Below are positions 1-7,196 of a stretch of 64,000 bases of DNA, one piece after another (position 1 is the stretch's first letter; each line of letters begins with the position of its first letter). Origin of the DNA: JAMZMI01 sp039944535. Its GTDB lineage: Bacteria > Bacteroidota > Bacteroidia > Cytophagales > Cyclobacteriaceae. The position numbers were made by a program, and so were the translations under genes. The DNA is taken from the NCBI GenBank assembly GCA_039944535.1, contig JBDUYP010000004.1, forward strand, positions 124,001-188,000, in the 5' to 3' direction. The notes beneath the pieces are model-generated. The model was not told where the DNA came from, ran no database searches, and worked only from the letters and a program-made list of their open reading frames with translations.

Positions 1-491
1 AATCCAGGTATAACATGACGTCATGGTATGGCGTAGGAACAGCGCTGAAAGGCTTAAAAGAACGCGATGCGGATGGCTATGCAAGATTCAAAGACTCAGT
101 GAAACATGATGCTTTCATTCGGTACGTATTGACCAATGTAGATACCAGCCTGGCTGCCACCGACGAGAAAATCATGGCTCAATATTCTTCTCTTGTTACC
201 AATGAAGAGTTACAAAAGAAGTTTGCAGATATGTTTCTTTCAGAGCTGGCACTCACCAGAGAAATGCTCATGGACGTGCTAGGAGCGGGTATTGAAGTGC
301 GAAGAAAGAACCATCATTACTCCAACTTGCTTCGATCATCCTTGATGACTCACTTGCACAATAGACAAGTGGCTCTTTTGAAAAAATGGAGAGAAGAGAA
401 AAAGGCGTCAAACCCTGAGGCAGATAAGACACAGGTCAGGTTGATGCTTACAATCAATGGTATTGCGTCAGCGATGAGAAATACCGGTTGA
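1..491 (+). CDS. ppc: Phosphoenolpyruvate carboxylase, C-terminal part (cut by window start)
   Basis: This is the last 160 or so residues of PEP carboxylase, the cytoplasmic enzyme that carboxylates PEP to oxaloacetate and so refills the TCA cycle. The reading frame is open from base 3; the first Met at base 15 is internal, because the family has conserved sequence (R-x-N-x-T-x-W-Y-G-V-G) running across it. The C-terminus ends in the family signature T-I-N-G-I-A-S-A-M-R-N-T-G, which closes the active site and normally is the last stretch of the enzyme, so the 3' end is intact. The gene is followed 26 bases later by a strong hairpin terminator, so it ends a transcription unit. Identification is by conserved C-terminal motifs and is firm. 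Confidence 0.93.
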   Translation, partial: SRYNMTSWYGVGTALKGLKERDADGYARFKDSVKHDAFIRYVLTNVDTSLAATDEKIMAQYSSLVTNEELQKKFADMFLSELALTREMLMDVLGAGIEVRRKNHHYSNLLRSSLMTHLHNRQVALLKKWREEKKASNPEADKTQVRLMLTINGIASAMRNTG

Positions 492-516
492 TTTTCATTC
501 ATAAAATTAGCAAAAG

Positions 517-544
517 GGCTCAGGATATTCTGAGCCTTTTTTTT
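517..544 (+). terminator. Rho-independent terminator after ppc
   Basis: A 7-bp GC-rich stem (GGCTCAG / CTGAGCC, loop GATATT) is followed directly by eight T residues. It lies 26 bases after the ppc stop codon. Confidence 0.9.
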
Positions 545-636
545 ATGTCCAATCCTCTGTGGAAAATATAGCTTATGTGTTGAAGGAGACATTTGCTTAT
601 TGGGGTATTGATTGTGTAAATCCCTAACATTAAAGT

Positions 637-1563
637 ATGAGAAATGCTCATTTTCCAATTTGGTTTGCTTTTTTATTGACAGCCTGTGTCGGTACAGATT
701 ATGAAAATGATCCGAAGGATTCAGCCATCATTGTAGAAAAACAAAATTTCGAGTTGATGGTAGGGGAGTCTGAAACGATTGAAGCAGTCTATCACTACAA
801 TATGTGGCGTTCTGAGCCCGAAGTTCAGCTGGCCTGGATAAGCGAAGATCAAAGCATCGTAGCAGTAAGTTCTTCAGGAACCATCACAGGCATTGCCAAG
901 GGGCAAACCACAGTTACGATTTTACTTGCCGAAGAGGATACCACTTCGGTCTCCGTCACTGTTGTGGAAACGGAAGCTGAAGTAGCCAGAGTGGAAGTTT
1001 CAGGAGACAAAAGCACCATTGACATATCAGAAACATTGCAGCTATCTGCCAGGGCTTATACCATCAATGATATTGAGATAACAGACAAAATGGTGTCATG
1101 GTCATCTTCAGATATGGATGTGGCATCAATAGATCAAAATGGATTGGCAACCGGTTTGGCCAATGGCCTGACCGAAATGATAGCCACTATAGATGGTGTA
1201 AATAGTCCTTCTTATGTGATTATGGTGGGAAACAATGGCAAAATGGGAACATTTCAAGGCGTAGGGTCTTATGATGCAAAAGGCACTGCTACTTTAACGA
1301 ATGATAATGGGAACTTGACTTTGACATTTAGCAATGATTTTGAGACAAGTTTTGCACTAGGCACATTCGTTTATTTGGCTAATTCAACTAGCGGAACGGC
1401 CGTAAGGTCTCAGGGACTGGAAATAGCGGAGGTCACCACCAATGGATCAAAATCCTATGATATAACAGCTGTTGACGGTAGTGTTGGGTTAGACTCATAT
1501 CAATATGTCGTGCTGTTGTGTAAGCCAGCTAGTATTACTTTCGGTTACGCTGAATTGAAATAA
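637..1563 (+). CDS. Lipoprotein with two BIG2 Ig-like domains and a C-terminal DM13-like domain
   Basis: The protein begins with a short lipoprotein signal with lipobox L-L-T-A-C (Cys17), so it should be anchored to a membrane, probably the outer membrane. Residues about 30-110 and 120-195 are bacterial Ig-like group 2 repeats (pattern W-x-S-x-D-x-x-V-A-x-V-x-x-x-G-x-x-T-G). Residues about 200-308 resemble a DM13 domain: G-x-A-x-L near its start and a late L-L-C-K-P segment followed by F-G-Y-A-E-L. DM13 domains carry a conserved Cys and have been proposed to take part in electron transfer; here the role is unknown. The next gene, an outer-membrane barrel, begins 2 bases after the stop, so the pair is probably co-transcribed. 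Confidence 0.75.
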   Translation: MRNAHFPIWFAFLLTACVGTDYENDPKDSAIIVEKQNFELMVGESETIEAVYHYNMWRSEPEVQLAWISEDQSIVAVSSSGTITGIAKGQTTVTILLAEEDTTSVSVTVVETEAEVARVEVSGDKSTIDISETLQLSARAYTINDIEITDKMVSWSSSDMDVASIDQNGLATGLANGLTEMIATIDGVNSPSYVIMVGNNGKMGTFQGVGSYDAKGTATLTNDNGNLTLTFSNDFETSFALGTFVYLANSTSGTAVRSQGLEIAEVTTNGSKSYDITAVDGSVGLDSYQYVVLLCKPASITFGYAELK

Positions 1564-1565
1564 TT

Positions 1566-2411
1566 ATGCGCAAAAATTTACTTACTGTTATTGCCTTGAC
1601 CCTTGTTTTTCAATCCTATGCCGGAGGCGGATGGGTACACAACAAATACAAGGGCTACTTTAAAGTGGCGCAAAACATGATCCGATCGCCTCATTTCTTT
1701 GATTCTGATGGCAATACTGTGGATATACCAACAGTGAGTTTATACACATCAAGTATTTATGGAGAGTATGGTCTTAGCGACAATCTTACGGCGGTGGCGT
1801 ATATCCCATTTTTTGTCAGAAGCACCCTCAATAAAGTAGAATTTAGACAAAGCGGAAATACTATTGATGGCGATGCTATAAACTCATTTGGTGATACGAA
1901 TATTGGATTAAAATATGGTTTCTTTCAGAACCGAAAGGTGGTTATGGCTGCAAGTTTAACACTGGGTTTGCCACTTGGGTCATCGGAAGTGAGCAGTGAG
2001 AGAATATTACAGACAGGAGACGGTGAGTTTAATCAGCTTGTGAAAATTGAGGCAAGCCACTCTTTTGACAAAGCACCCTTTTACGCCTCTCTTTTGTTGG
2101 GTTTTAACAACCGAACCAAGGGATTTTCAGATGAGTTTCATTGGGGAGGAGAGGTAGGATTCACATCCGAAAGAGTTATTGCCATTTTAAAAGTTTACGG
2201 CATAGAATCTCTCTACAATGGCGATTCGTTGGGTAACGCACAATCCAATGGTGTTTTTGCAAACAACACAGAATATCTTTCATACACTCCAGAGCTTGCT
2301 TATATCATCAACGGTTCATGGGGGTTGTCTGCTTCTGCGGGGTTCGCCTTTTCAGGAAAGCAAATTCTGGCCGCCCCCAACTACTCTGTTGGGATGTTTT
2401 TTAGTTTTTAA
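1566..2411 (+). CDS. Outer-membrane beta-barrel protein, MetA-pathway/transporter-like
   Basis: A signal peptide (about residues 1-19, ending S-Y-A-G) is followed by alternating amphipathic strands rich in aromatic residues and a C-terminal F-S-F, typical of an outer-membrane barrel. Segments such as S-F-G-D-T-N-I-G-L-K-Y and T-L-G-L-P-L-G are like those in the phenol-degradation MetA-like barrel family, whose members are often called transporters without proof. It starts 2 bases after the DM13 lipoprotein gene, suggesting the two work together at the outer membrane. Its stop codon overlaps the stop codon of the convergent gene on the other strand by 3 bases. Substrate unknown. Confidence 0.7.
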   Translation: MRKNLLTVIALTLVFQSYAGGGWVHNKYKGYFKVAQNMIRSPHFFDSDGNTVDIPTVSLYTSSIYGEYGLSDNLTAVAYIPFFVRSTLNKVEFRQSGNTIDGDAINSFGDTNIGLKYGFFQNRKVVMAASLTLGLPLGSSEVSSERILQTGDGEFNQLVKIEASHSFDKAPFYASLLLGFNNRTKGFSDEFHWGGEVGFTSERVIAILKVYGIESLYNGDSLGNAQSNGVFANNTEYLSYTPELAYIINGSWGLSASAGFAFSGKQILAAPNYSVGMFFSF

Positions 2412-4090
2412 AACTGAATGCTGACACCAAAGTACGGCATTACATATTTGGTCGCTTTGTATTCCCCATTTTCACGCTGCTCCCAGTAGTAATAGTAGTC
2501 CACACCTGTTGCCAGGAATTTGTTCATGTGATAGATGAACCTGACCTTGGCCAAAGAGCGACTGTCAAACGTAAAAGCATCACCCAAATCTGTTAAATCG
2601 CCTTTTATGTAGCTGGCATGCATAGAAAACTTATCCGCCAGCCGCTCAACATCGGCGCTGACACGCACTGTTGCGGGTGTTTCATCTGTGATGTTATCTG
2701 GTATAAGCAAACTACCGCCAAGTTGTACGGTTTGAAGTATATGGCCGGTAAGACTTCCATAAGTCCCACTGATTTTTTTGGCATCAATGAGAGAGCCAAT
2801 TTTGGCGTCTTTGTTTAATTCATAAATGGCATCAAAGAACTGAGGCAGGTAGTTGTCGGTGTAATTCAACCGCTCAATCCTAATATCTGTACTCAATATG
2901 TCAGCGATGAAATGAAACCTGAAGTTGGTTCCGGCAGATATGCCACTTCCTGCTTTGTCCATGAATTGATATCCTGGGTCGCCAGATGTACTTAAAGGAG
3001 GCCATGCCACGTCTTTAATGTTGAGCTTTGAGTAATTCGCAAATAAATCGATTTGGATAAACGGGATGGATAGCACAACTACTCCCATGTCAATACCAAA
3101 AGCCCCAACACCATCTTTGGTATAAGTATATGTCTCTCCGTTTCGAACCGTTTGATCTTTGTCTTTAATGAAGGTAGTACCTATTTCAAAGGTTCTCACC
3201 ACGGGGATTGTGGTCCAGATCAATGGACGGGAGTAGGGGCGAATAGCAAAAAGATTGAGCGATGCAGGGTCAAAATCGCTGTAAAGTCCTTCTATCCCGA
3301 TCAACCCTTTCATGATATTTAAATCGTAATGCAAGCCAACTTTCCGTTTTTCGTAGCTTGTGGTATTGCTATAGTTGTTTATCAGTCCTCCAAAACCAAT
3401 CATGGTTCCGCCCAACTCACCCACTTTCACATAAACAGGGTCAGTTTTTTGAGCACCATAGCGCACATATCTCACAAGTCTCAGGGGGCCCACACCACCT
3501 TTAAATATTTCTGTTCGCACTTTCTGATCATCCAGACCATAAAGTATAGGTACGCTCAGCCCCACACCAACTTTTCCGATCCTAAATTCAGGAGATAGCA
3601 CAACCCCCACGTAAGCATTGCTGCCAATTTGAGTATAAGTCACGCCACCAGTAAAGCTGCCCGAACCGCCAGAGCCCATTCCCGCTCTGAAGTCACTTAC
3701 AGGTTCTATTTCTCGATCACTCCATTTTTCCTTTGGCTCTTCCTCTACAAACTCCTCTTCTGCAACTTCTTCCTCAACTATTGAATCCGCTGGGGGAGTA
3801 TATTCAGCTGCATCTTCTACCACATCCACGTTATCCTGAGGAATACTGTCCAAACCGATGCGATATTCCGGTTCGCCAATGCTCGTGCTATCGCCGGCCG
3901 GATTTTCAACAACTGGAGTCTGAGTGGGTTCTTCTTTTTTCTTTCTATCCTTCTTTTTTTTCTTTTTGGTGTCTTCCCACAGGTACGAATAATCCGAATA
4001 CGGATCGTCTGCATTGCTGTCTTGTGAAAAGGAAATCGCAGGAATAAAAAAAGCGAATAAGAACGTAGAGATGAAAAGGTAATTCCTCAT
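2408..4090 (-). CDS. Secreted protein with charged N-terminal linker, probable outer-membrane protein
   Basis: I place the start at the ATG at 4090, which gives a clean signal peptide (hydrophobic core then S-F-S-Q); an upstream in-frame TTG at 4111 would add seven residues before it. After the signal comes a Lys-rich run (K-K-K-K-K-D-R-K-K-K) and then an acidic, proline-containing low-complexity linker to about residue 130. The remaining 430 residues have the alternating pattern of beta strands and end in G-V-S-I-Q-F, consistent with a barrel. I do not recognise a named family. It is transcribed alone, convergent with the barrel gene at 1566-2411. Confidence 0.65.
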   Translation of the reverse strand: MRNYLFISTFLFAFFIPAISFSQDSNADDPYSDYSYLWEDTKKKKKKDRKKKEEPTQTPVVENPAGDSTSIGEPEYRIGLDSIPQDNVDVVEDAAEYTPPADSIVEEEVAEEEFVEEEPKEKWSDREIEPVSDFRAGMGSGGSGSFTGGVTYTQIGSNAYVGVVLSPEFRIGKVGVGLSVPILYGLDDQKVRTEIFKGGVGPLRLVRYVRYGAQKTDPVYVKVGELGGTMIGFGGLINNYSNTTSYEKRKVGLHYDLNIMKGLIGIEGLYSDFDPASLNLFAIRPYSRPLIWTTIPVVRTFEIGTTFIKDKDQTVRNGETYTYTKDGVGAFGIDMGVVVLSIPFIQIDLFANYSKLNIKDVAWPPLSTSGDPGYQFMDKAGSGISAGTNFRFHFIADILSTDIRIERLNYTDNYLPQFFDAIYELNKDAKIGSLIDAKKISGTYGSLTGHILQTVQLGGSLLIPDNITDETPATVRVSADVERLADKFSMHASYIKGDLTDLGDAFTFDSRSLAKVRFIYHMNKFLATGVDYYYYWEQRENGEYKATKYVMPYFGVSIQF

Positions 4091-4329
4091 GTGGTTATAA
4101 AAATTATTCAATAGAATGTGAAAATACTTCTATTAATTTAAAATTCCCCCATTTCTTAAGTCGAGTAGAAGTAAGCTTGCGGAGCAAAATAGGATCACTT
4201 CCAATAAAAGTGTAGGAATAGTACAAAACAATATTGGAGAATTTATTTTAATAAAAAATAATGGTTTGTGAAATTGCCTTTTCCTGAAATATCAGTTTAA
4301 TTCACACTGGTCATCGTCCTGCCACCTTC

Positions 4330-5178
4330 ATGAGTTTTAGTATTGAAAACCATATTTTATCCAGTGAGAAGCACAAAATAACTGACTGGACTAAAGAGAC
4401 CGCAAAAAAGAATTCAAAGACCTACCGACAGTCCGGTGGTGAGCTTGATACGCTGATTATGCATTACACAGGTGGAAGAAGCGGCGAGAGTTCAGCAAAA
4501 TATTTAATCAGGCCAGAGGTGAAAGCTTCTGCGCATATTGTCATTGACAAATCTGGGGAGGTATTTCAGTTAGTGCCATTCAATAAAGTAGCCTGGCATG
4601 CTGGTGTGAGCAGCTATGGCCTCCGATCCGGTTTCAACAAGTATTCTATAGGCATAGAAATGGACAATGCCGGAGTGCTCACCAAGGTTGGAAATGAATT
4701 TCAGGCCTGGTTCGGGGTACGATACCCTGAAAACGAAGTTCTGCAAGCTACTCATAGGAATGAATCCAGTCCGCGATATTGGCATACATATACTCCTGAG
4801 TTGATTGAGGTGGCTCAGGAAATTGCCGAGCTTCTGGTGAAAGAATATAAACTGAATTCAATTCTGGGCCATGAAGAAATTTCACCCGGGAGAAAACAAG
4901 ATCCTGGTCCAGCATTTGAACTGGATAAGTTTAGAGACATGATTTTAACTGGTAGGGACGTGGATGAGACCATAATCTCAGACAATTTGCCCTCATCAGG
5001 TGTTGTAGCGGTAGATAAACTGAATATTCGTTCGGGCAGCAGTACCTCATTTGACAAAGTGGCCAAACCACTTTCTAGAGGACTTTCTGTAGAAATTTTG
5101 GAAGAGAAAGATGGCTGGGTCAAAGTGAAAACATCCGTAACAGGCTGGGTCAAGAAAGATTTTGTAACTACAAAATGA
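4330..5178 (+). CDS. N-acetylmuramoyl-L-alanine amidase (Amidase_2) with C-terminal SH3 domain
   Basis: This enzyme should cut the amide bond between muramic acid and the stem peptide of peptidoglycan. The Amidase_2/PGRP fold spans roughly residues 38-205: zinc ligands His45 (M-H-Y-T), His181 (G-H-E-E) and Asp191 (Q-D-P-G), with Glu110 (G-I-E-M-D) at the catalytic position. Residues about 225-280 form a bacterial SH3 domain (L-N-I-R-S-G ... G-W-V-K), a usual wall-binding module. There is no signal peptide, so the product is made in the cytoplasm like a phage endolysin. It is the first gene of a five-gene operon; its last 4 bases overlap the next gene. Whether it is a domesticated phage lysin or a resident enzyme cannot be told from sequence alone. 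Confidence 0.88.
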   Translation: MSFSIENHILSSEKHKITDWTKETAKKNSKTYRQSGGELDTLIMHYTGGRSGESSAKYLIRPEVKASAHIVIDKSGEVFQLVPFNKVAWHAGVSSYGLRSGFNKYSIGIEMDNAGVLTKVGNEFQAWFGVRYPENEVLQATHRNESSPRYWHTYTPELIEVAQEIAELLVKEYKLNSILGHEEISPGRKQDPGPAFELDKFRDMILTGRDVDETIISDNLPSSGVVAVDKLNIRSGSSTSFDKVAKPLSRGLSVEILEEKDGWVKVKTSVTGWVKKDFVTTK

Positions 5179-5903
5179 AACGGATACTCCTTTTATTAGC
5201 TGTCGCAATTGGTACCTTCTTGATAATATTGTTTTTCAAGAACCCTGACATGCTTGAAGGCATTTGGCTGTGGGCCCTTGGGCTAATAGGACTGATCATA
5301 AAAGGAGGTAGGATCGCATGGGAGAAAACCATTAAGCTATTTGACTCTCTGCTTCCGGAAACCCAAAAAGAGACTGTACCTAGCAAAAGCAGCAAAATTG
5401 AATCCAAAATTGAGGCGGATATTGAGCTTACCGTACTCCGGTATTTTCATGACAAGGATACCACTCTAGGTCTTTTATATATCAATGGCGCCTTTTTTTG
5501 CTATACCCTGGAGGACACATTCAATCAGCCAAAAGTACCCGGCCAAACCAGAATTTGGTCAGGGGAATATTTCGTTGATTTTCGCAGAGAAGAAACTGAA
5601 CTAACCAAAACGTACAAAAGTCGATATCCGGAGTGGTTTCAATATCATCTTTGGGTCAAAGACGTCCCTGAATTCAGCGCCATCTATATTCATAGTGGGG
5701 GAGACAATACAGATACAGAGGGGTGTATTTTGGTATCCGATAGCCTATCGGTGAAGGCGGACAGTCAGTTTTTCACAAATAGTAGAAACACTTTTAAGCG
5801 GCTCTACCTATATCTAATGGCAGAACTGGATAACAATAAGAAAATTAAGATAAGCATCCATGATGAAGCCTGGTTTGGGAAAGCAGGCTTCAACCATAAC
5901 TAA
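5175..5903 (+). CDS. Membrane-anchored DUF5675 protein
   Basis: The N-terminus has two hydrophobic segments (about residues 2-20 and 29-43), so the protein is anchored in the inner membrane. Residues about 85-215 match the DUF5675 pattern: a strand ending L-R-Y-F-H-D, then G-x-L-Y-I-N-G, C-Y-T-L-E-D, G-x-T-R-I-W-S-G-E-Y, and the signature I-H-S-G-G-D-N-T-D-T-E-G-C-I-L. The family is common in phages and near lysins and has been compared with L,D-transpeptidases; the conserved His and Cys fit a catalytic site, but no activity is established that I know of. It overlaps the amidase gene by 4 bases. Confidence 0.72.
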   Translation: MKRILLLLAVAIGTFLIILFFKNPDMLEGIWLWALGLIGLIIKGGRIAWEKTIKLFDSLLPETQKETVPSKSSKIESKIEADIELTVLRYFHDKDTTLGLLYINGAFFCYTLEDTFNQPKVPGQTRIWSGEYFVDFRREETELTKTYKSRYPEWFQYHLWVKDVPEFSAIYIHSGGDNTDTEGCILVSDSLSVKADSQFFTNSRNTFKRLYLYLMAELDNNKKIKISIHDEAWFGKAGFNHN

Positions 5904-5913
5904 AGCACGGGAT

Positions 5914-6588
5914 ATGAAAAATAAATGGAATTTGATTTGGGTAGTGGTGGCGTATTTGGTTTTAGTCGCCATTGTTACCACGCTGATAGGCTTCTTTAGG
6001 TCGGGAGATGAATTCTTCTTTCACTTTGCAGCATCGATTATTATTAGCTGGATTATGGTGCTGATCATCTACTATATCTGGGCCATTTACTTTTACAACA
6101 TCAACCTGGGGTGGGATGATGAAGACTGGGAGCGCGTCAGAAATCACAAAGATAAACACGACCTTGGGCCGGGGCAGGTTTCAGATGAGCCAATGAGCAA
6201 TCCCCACGCAGGAGAGACTTTGGGGCTTCCTCCTGGAACAGTGAGAGGAACCATCGCTTTGTCGCTTTTGATAGCCGGGCTGGCCGTGATCATAGCTTCT
6301 TTCCAGCTCAATTCTTCGTATGCATCCAATGAGAATGTAGTTGACAATTTTGAGTTCTTCAAAAATGCTTTTCTCATGATGATTGCTTTTTACTTTGGCA
6401 ATAAATCACTGGAGGTGCTCAATAATAAAAAGAAGGAGCAGAGCCCGCCTCCCGGCAGTACAACAGGACAACCTACAACATTTCCACCTTCGCCGGTAAG
6501 TGCCGGAGACCTGAAAAAAGGACTTCAACAGAACATCGACGAATCTGATGAATCAAAGGATTTTAATGATAAGCAATCTGTAGGCTGA
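5914..6588 (+). CDS. Polytopic membrane protein, possibly holin-like, in amidase/DUF4230 operon
   Basis: I choose the ATG at 5914; an upstream in-frame ATG at 5860 would overlap the previous gene by 44 bases and add a non-hydrophobic leader. The 224-residue product has two N-terminal membrane helices (about 7-30 and 38-62), a charged loop, then a pair of helices with the motif G-T-V-R-G-T-I-A-L near residue 102 and F-Y-F-G-N-K-S near 160, and a Pro/Ser-rich cytoplasmic-type tail. The V-R-x-x-I-A-L / F-Y-F-G combination recurs in uncharacterised bacterial membrane proteins. It shares one base with the next gene. Function unknown; a holin or scaffold role is only suggested by the neighbouring amidase. 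Confidence 0.6.
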   Translation: MKNKWNLIWVVVAYLVLVAIVTTLIGFFRSGDEFFFHFAASIIISWIMVLIIYYIWAIYFYNINLGWDDEDWERVRNHKDKHDLGPGQVSDEPMSNPHAGETLGLPPGTVRGTIALSLLIAGLAVIIASFQLNSSYASNENVVDNFEFFKNAFLMMIAFYFGNKSLEVLNNKKKEQSPPPGSTTGQPTTFPPSPVSAGDLKKGLQQNIDESDESKDFNDKQSVG

Positions 6589-7196
6589 TGCGTATCCCAA
6601 TTCTTTTGATTGTGCTCATACTGATCTCGTCCTGTAAAAAGGAGGACGATCAGCGGTATTTGGTGGTGAGCAAGATCAAGAACTCAGCTAAGCTTGCCAC
6701 TACGGAAACCGTGATAGACAAAGTGGTACTTGGCACTCAGGAGCGAAAACTCCTGGGACTTATCAGAGTGAATAAGGCTCATTTTGCGGCTTATACACAA
6801 GCAATAATTACTGCCGGCATAGACCTGAGCAAATTAGAACCAAATGATATTGAAATTTCCGATAAGCGAATTGAAATCGCTCTGCCCAATGTTGAAGTGT
6901 TGGACTTTAGCTACCCCTTTTCAAAATATAAGATCGACAGTACGATAACCCGGGACAAATTCCTGAATAGTATCACCATTTTGGACCATGAGCAGTTCTA
7001 CATGGATGCAGAGTTGGAAATACGAAACAACCTGAAGTACACAGGAATAAAAAGGGCAACAGAGGAAAAAACGAGGATATTGATAGCAGGAATGCTCAAA
7101 AACCTGGGGTATGAGGAAATATACATCACCTTCAAGCCAGGGGTATTTATTGAGGAAATATATGCTGAAGAATCGCTTGAAGAGAAGAAAAAATAG
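6588..7196 (+). CDS. DUF4230 lipoprotein
   Basis: The first 16 residues are a lipoprotein signal with lipobox I-S-S-C (Cys16), followed by K-K-E-D-D, which resembles the charged export tag of surface-exposed Bacteroidota lipoproteins. Residues about 30-185 follow the DUF4230 pattern: an N-terminal helix-strand segment beginning V-V-S-K-I, a G-x-I-x-V-N-K-A-H-F-A-A-Y segment, and a late K-N-L-G-Y-E-E-I-Y-I-T-F. No activity is known for the family. It starts at the last base of the preceding gene and its stop abuts the next start, so the genes are translationally linked. Confidence 0.68.
   Translation: MRIPILLIVLILISSCKKEDDQRYLVVSKIKNSAKLATTETVIDKVVLGTQERKLLGLIRVNKAHFAAYTQAIITAGIDLSKLEPNDIEISDKRIEIALPNVEVLDFSYPFSKYKIDSTITRDKFLNSITILDHEQFYMDAELEIRNNLKYTGIKRATEEKTRILIAGMLKNLGYEEIYITFKPGVFIEEIYAEESLEEKKK

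Noticed and set aside
5736..5754. CCGATAGCCTATCGG palindrome inside the DUF5675 gene as a REP insertion
   Set aside because: It has an odd centre, lies in frame within a conserved coding segment (the S-D-S-L-S codons) and lacks the flanks of the island copies; chance or codon use explains it.
4330..6588. Prophage remnant
   Set aside because: The amidase and DUF5675 genes are phage-like, but no capsid, tail, integrase or packaging genes are near, and the operon continues into envelope proteins.
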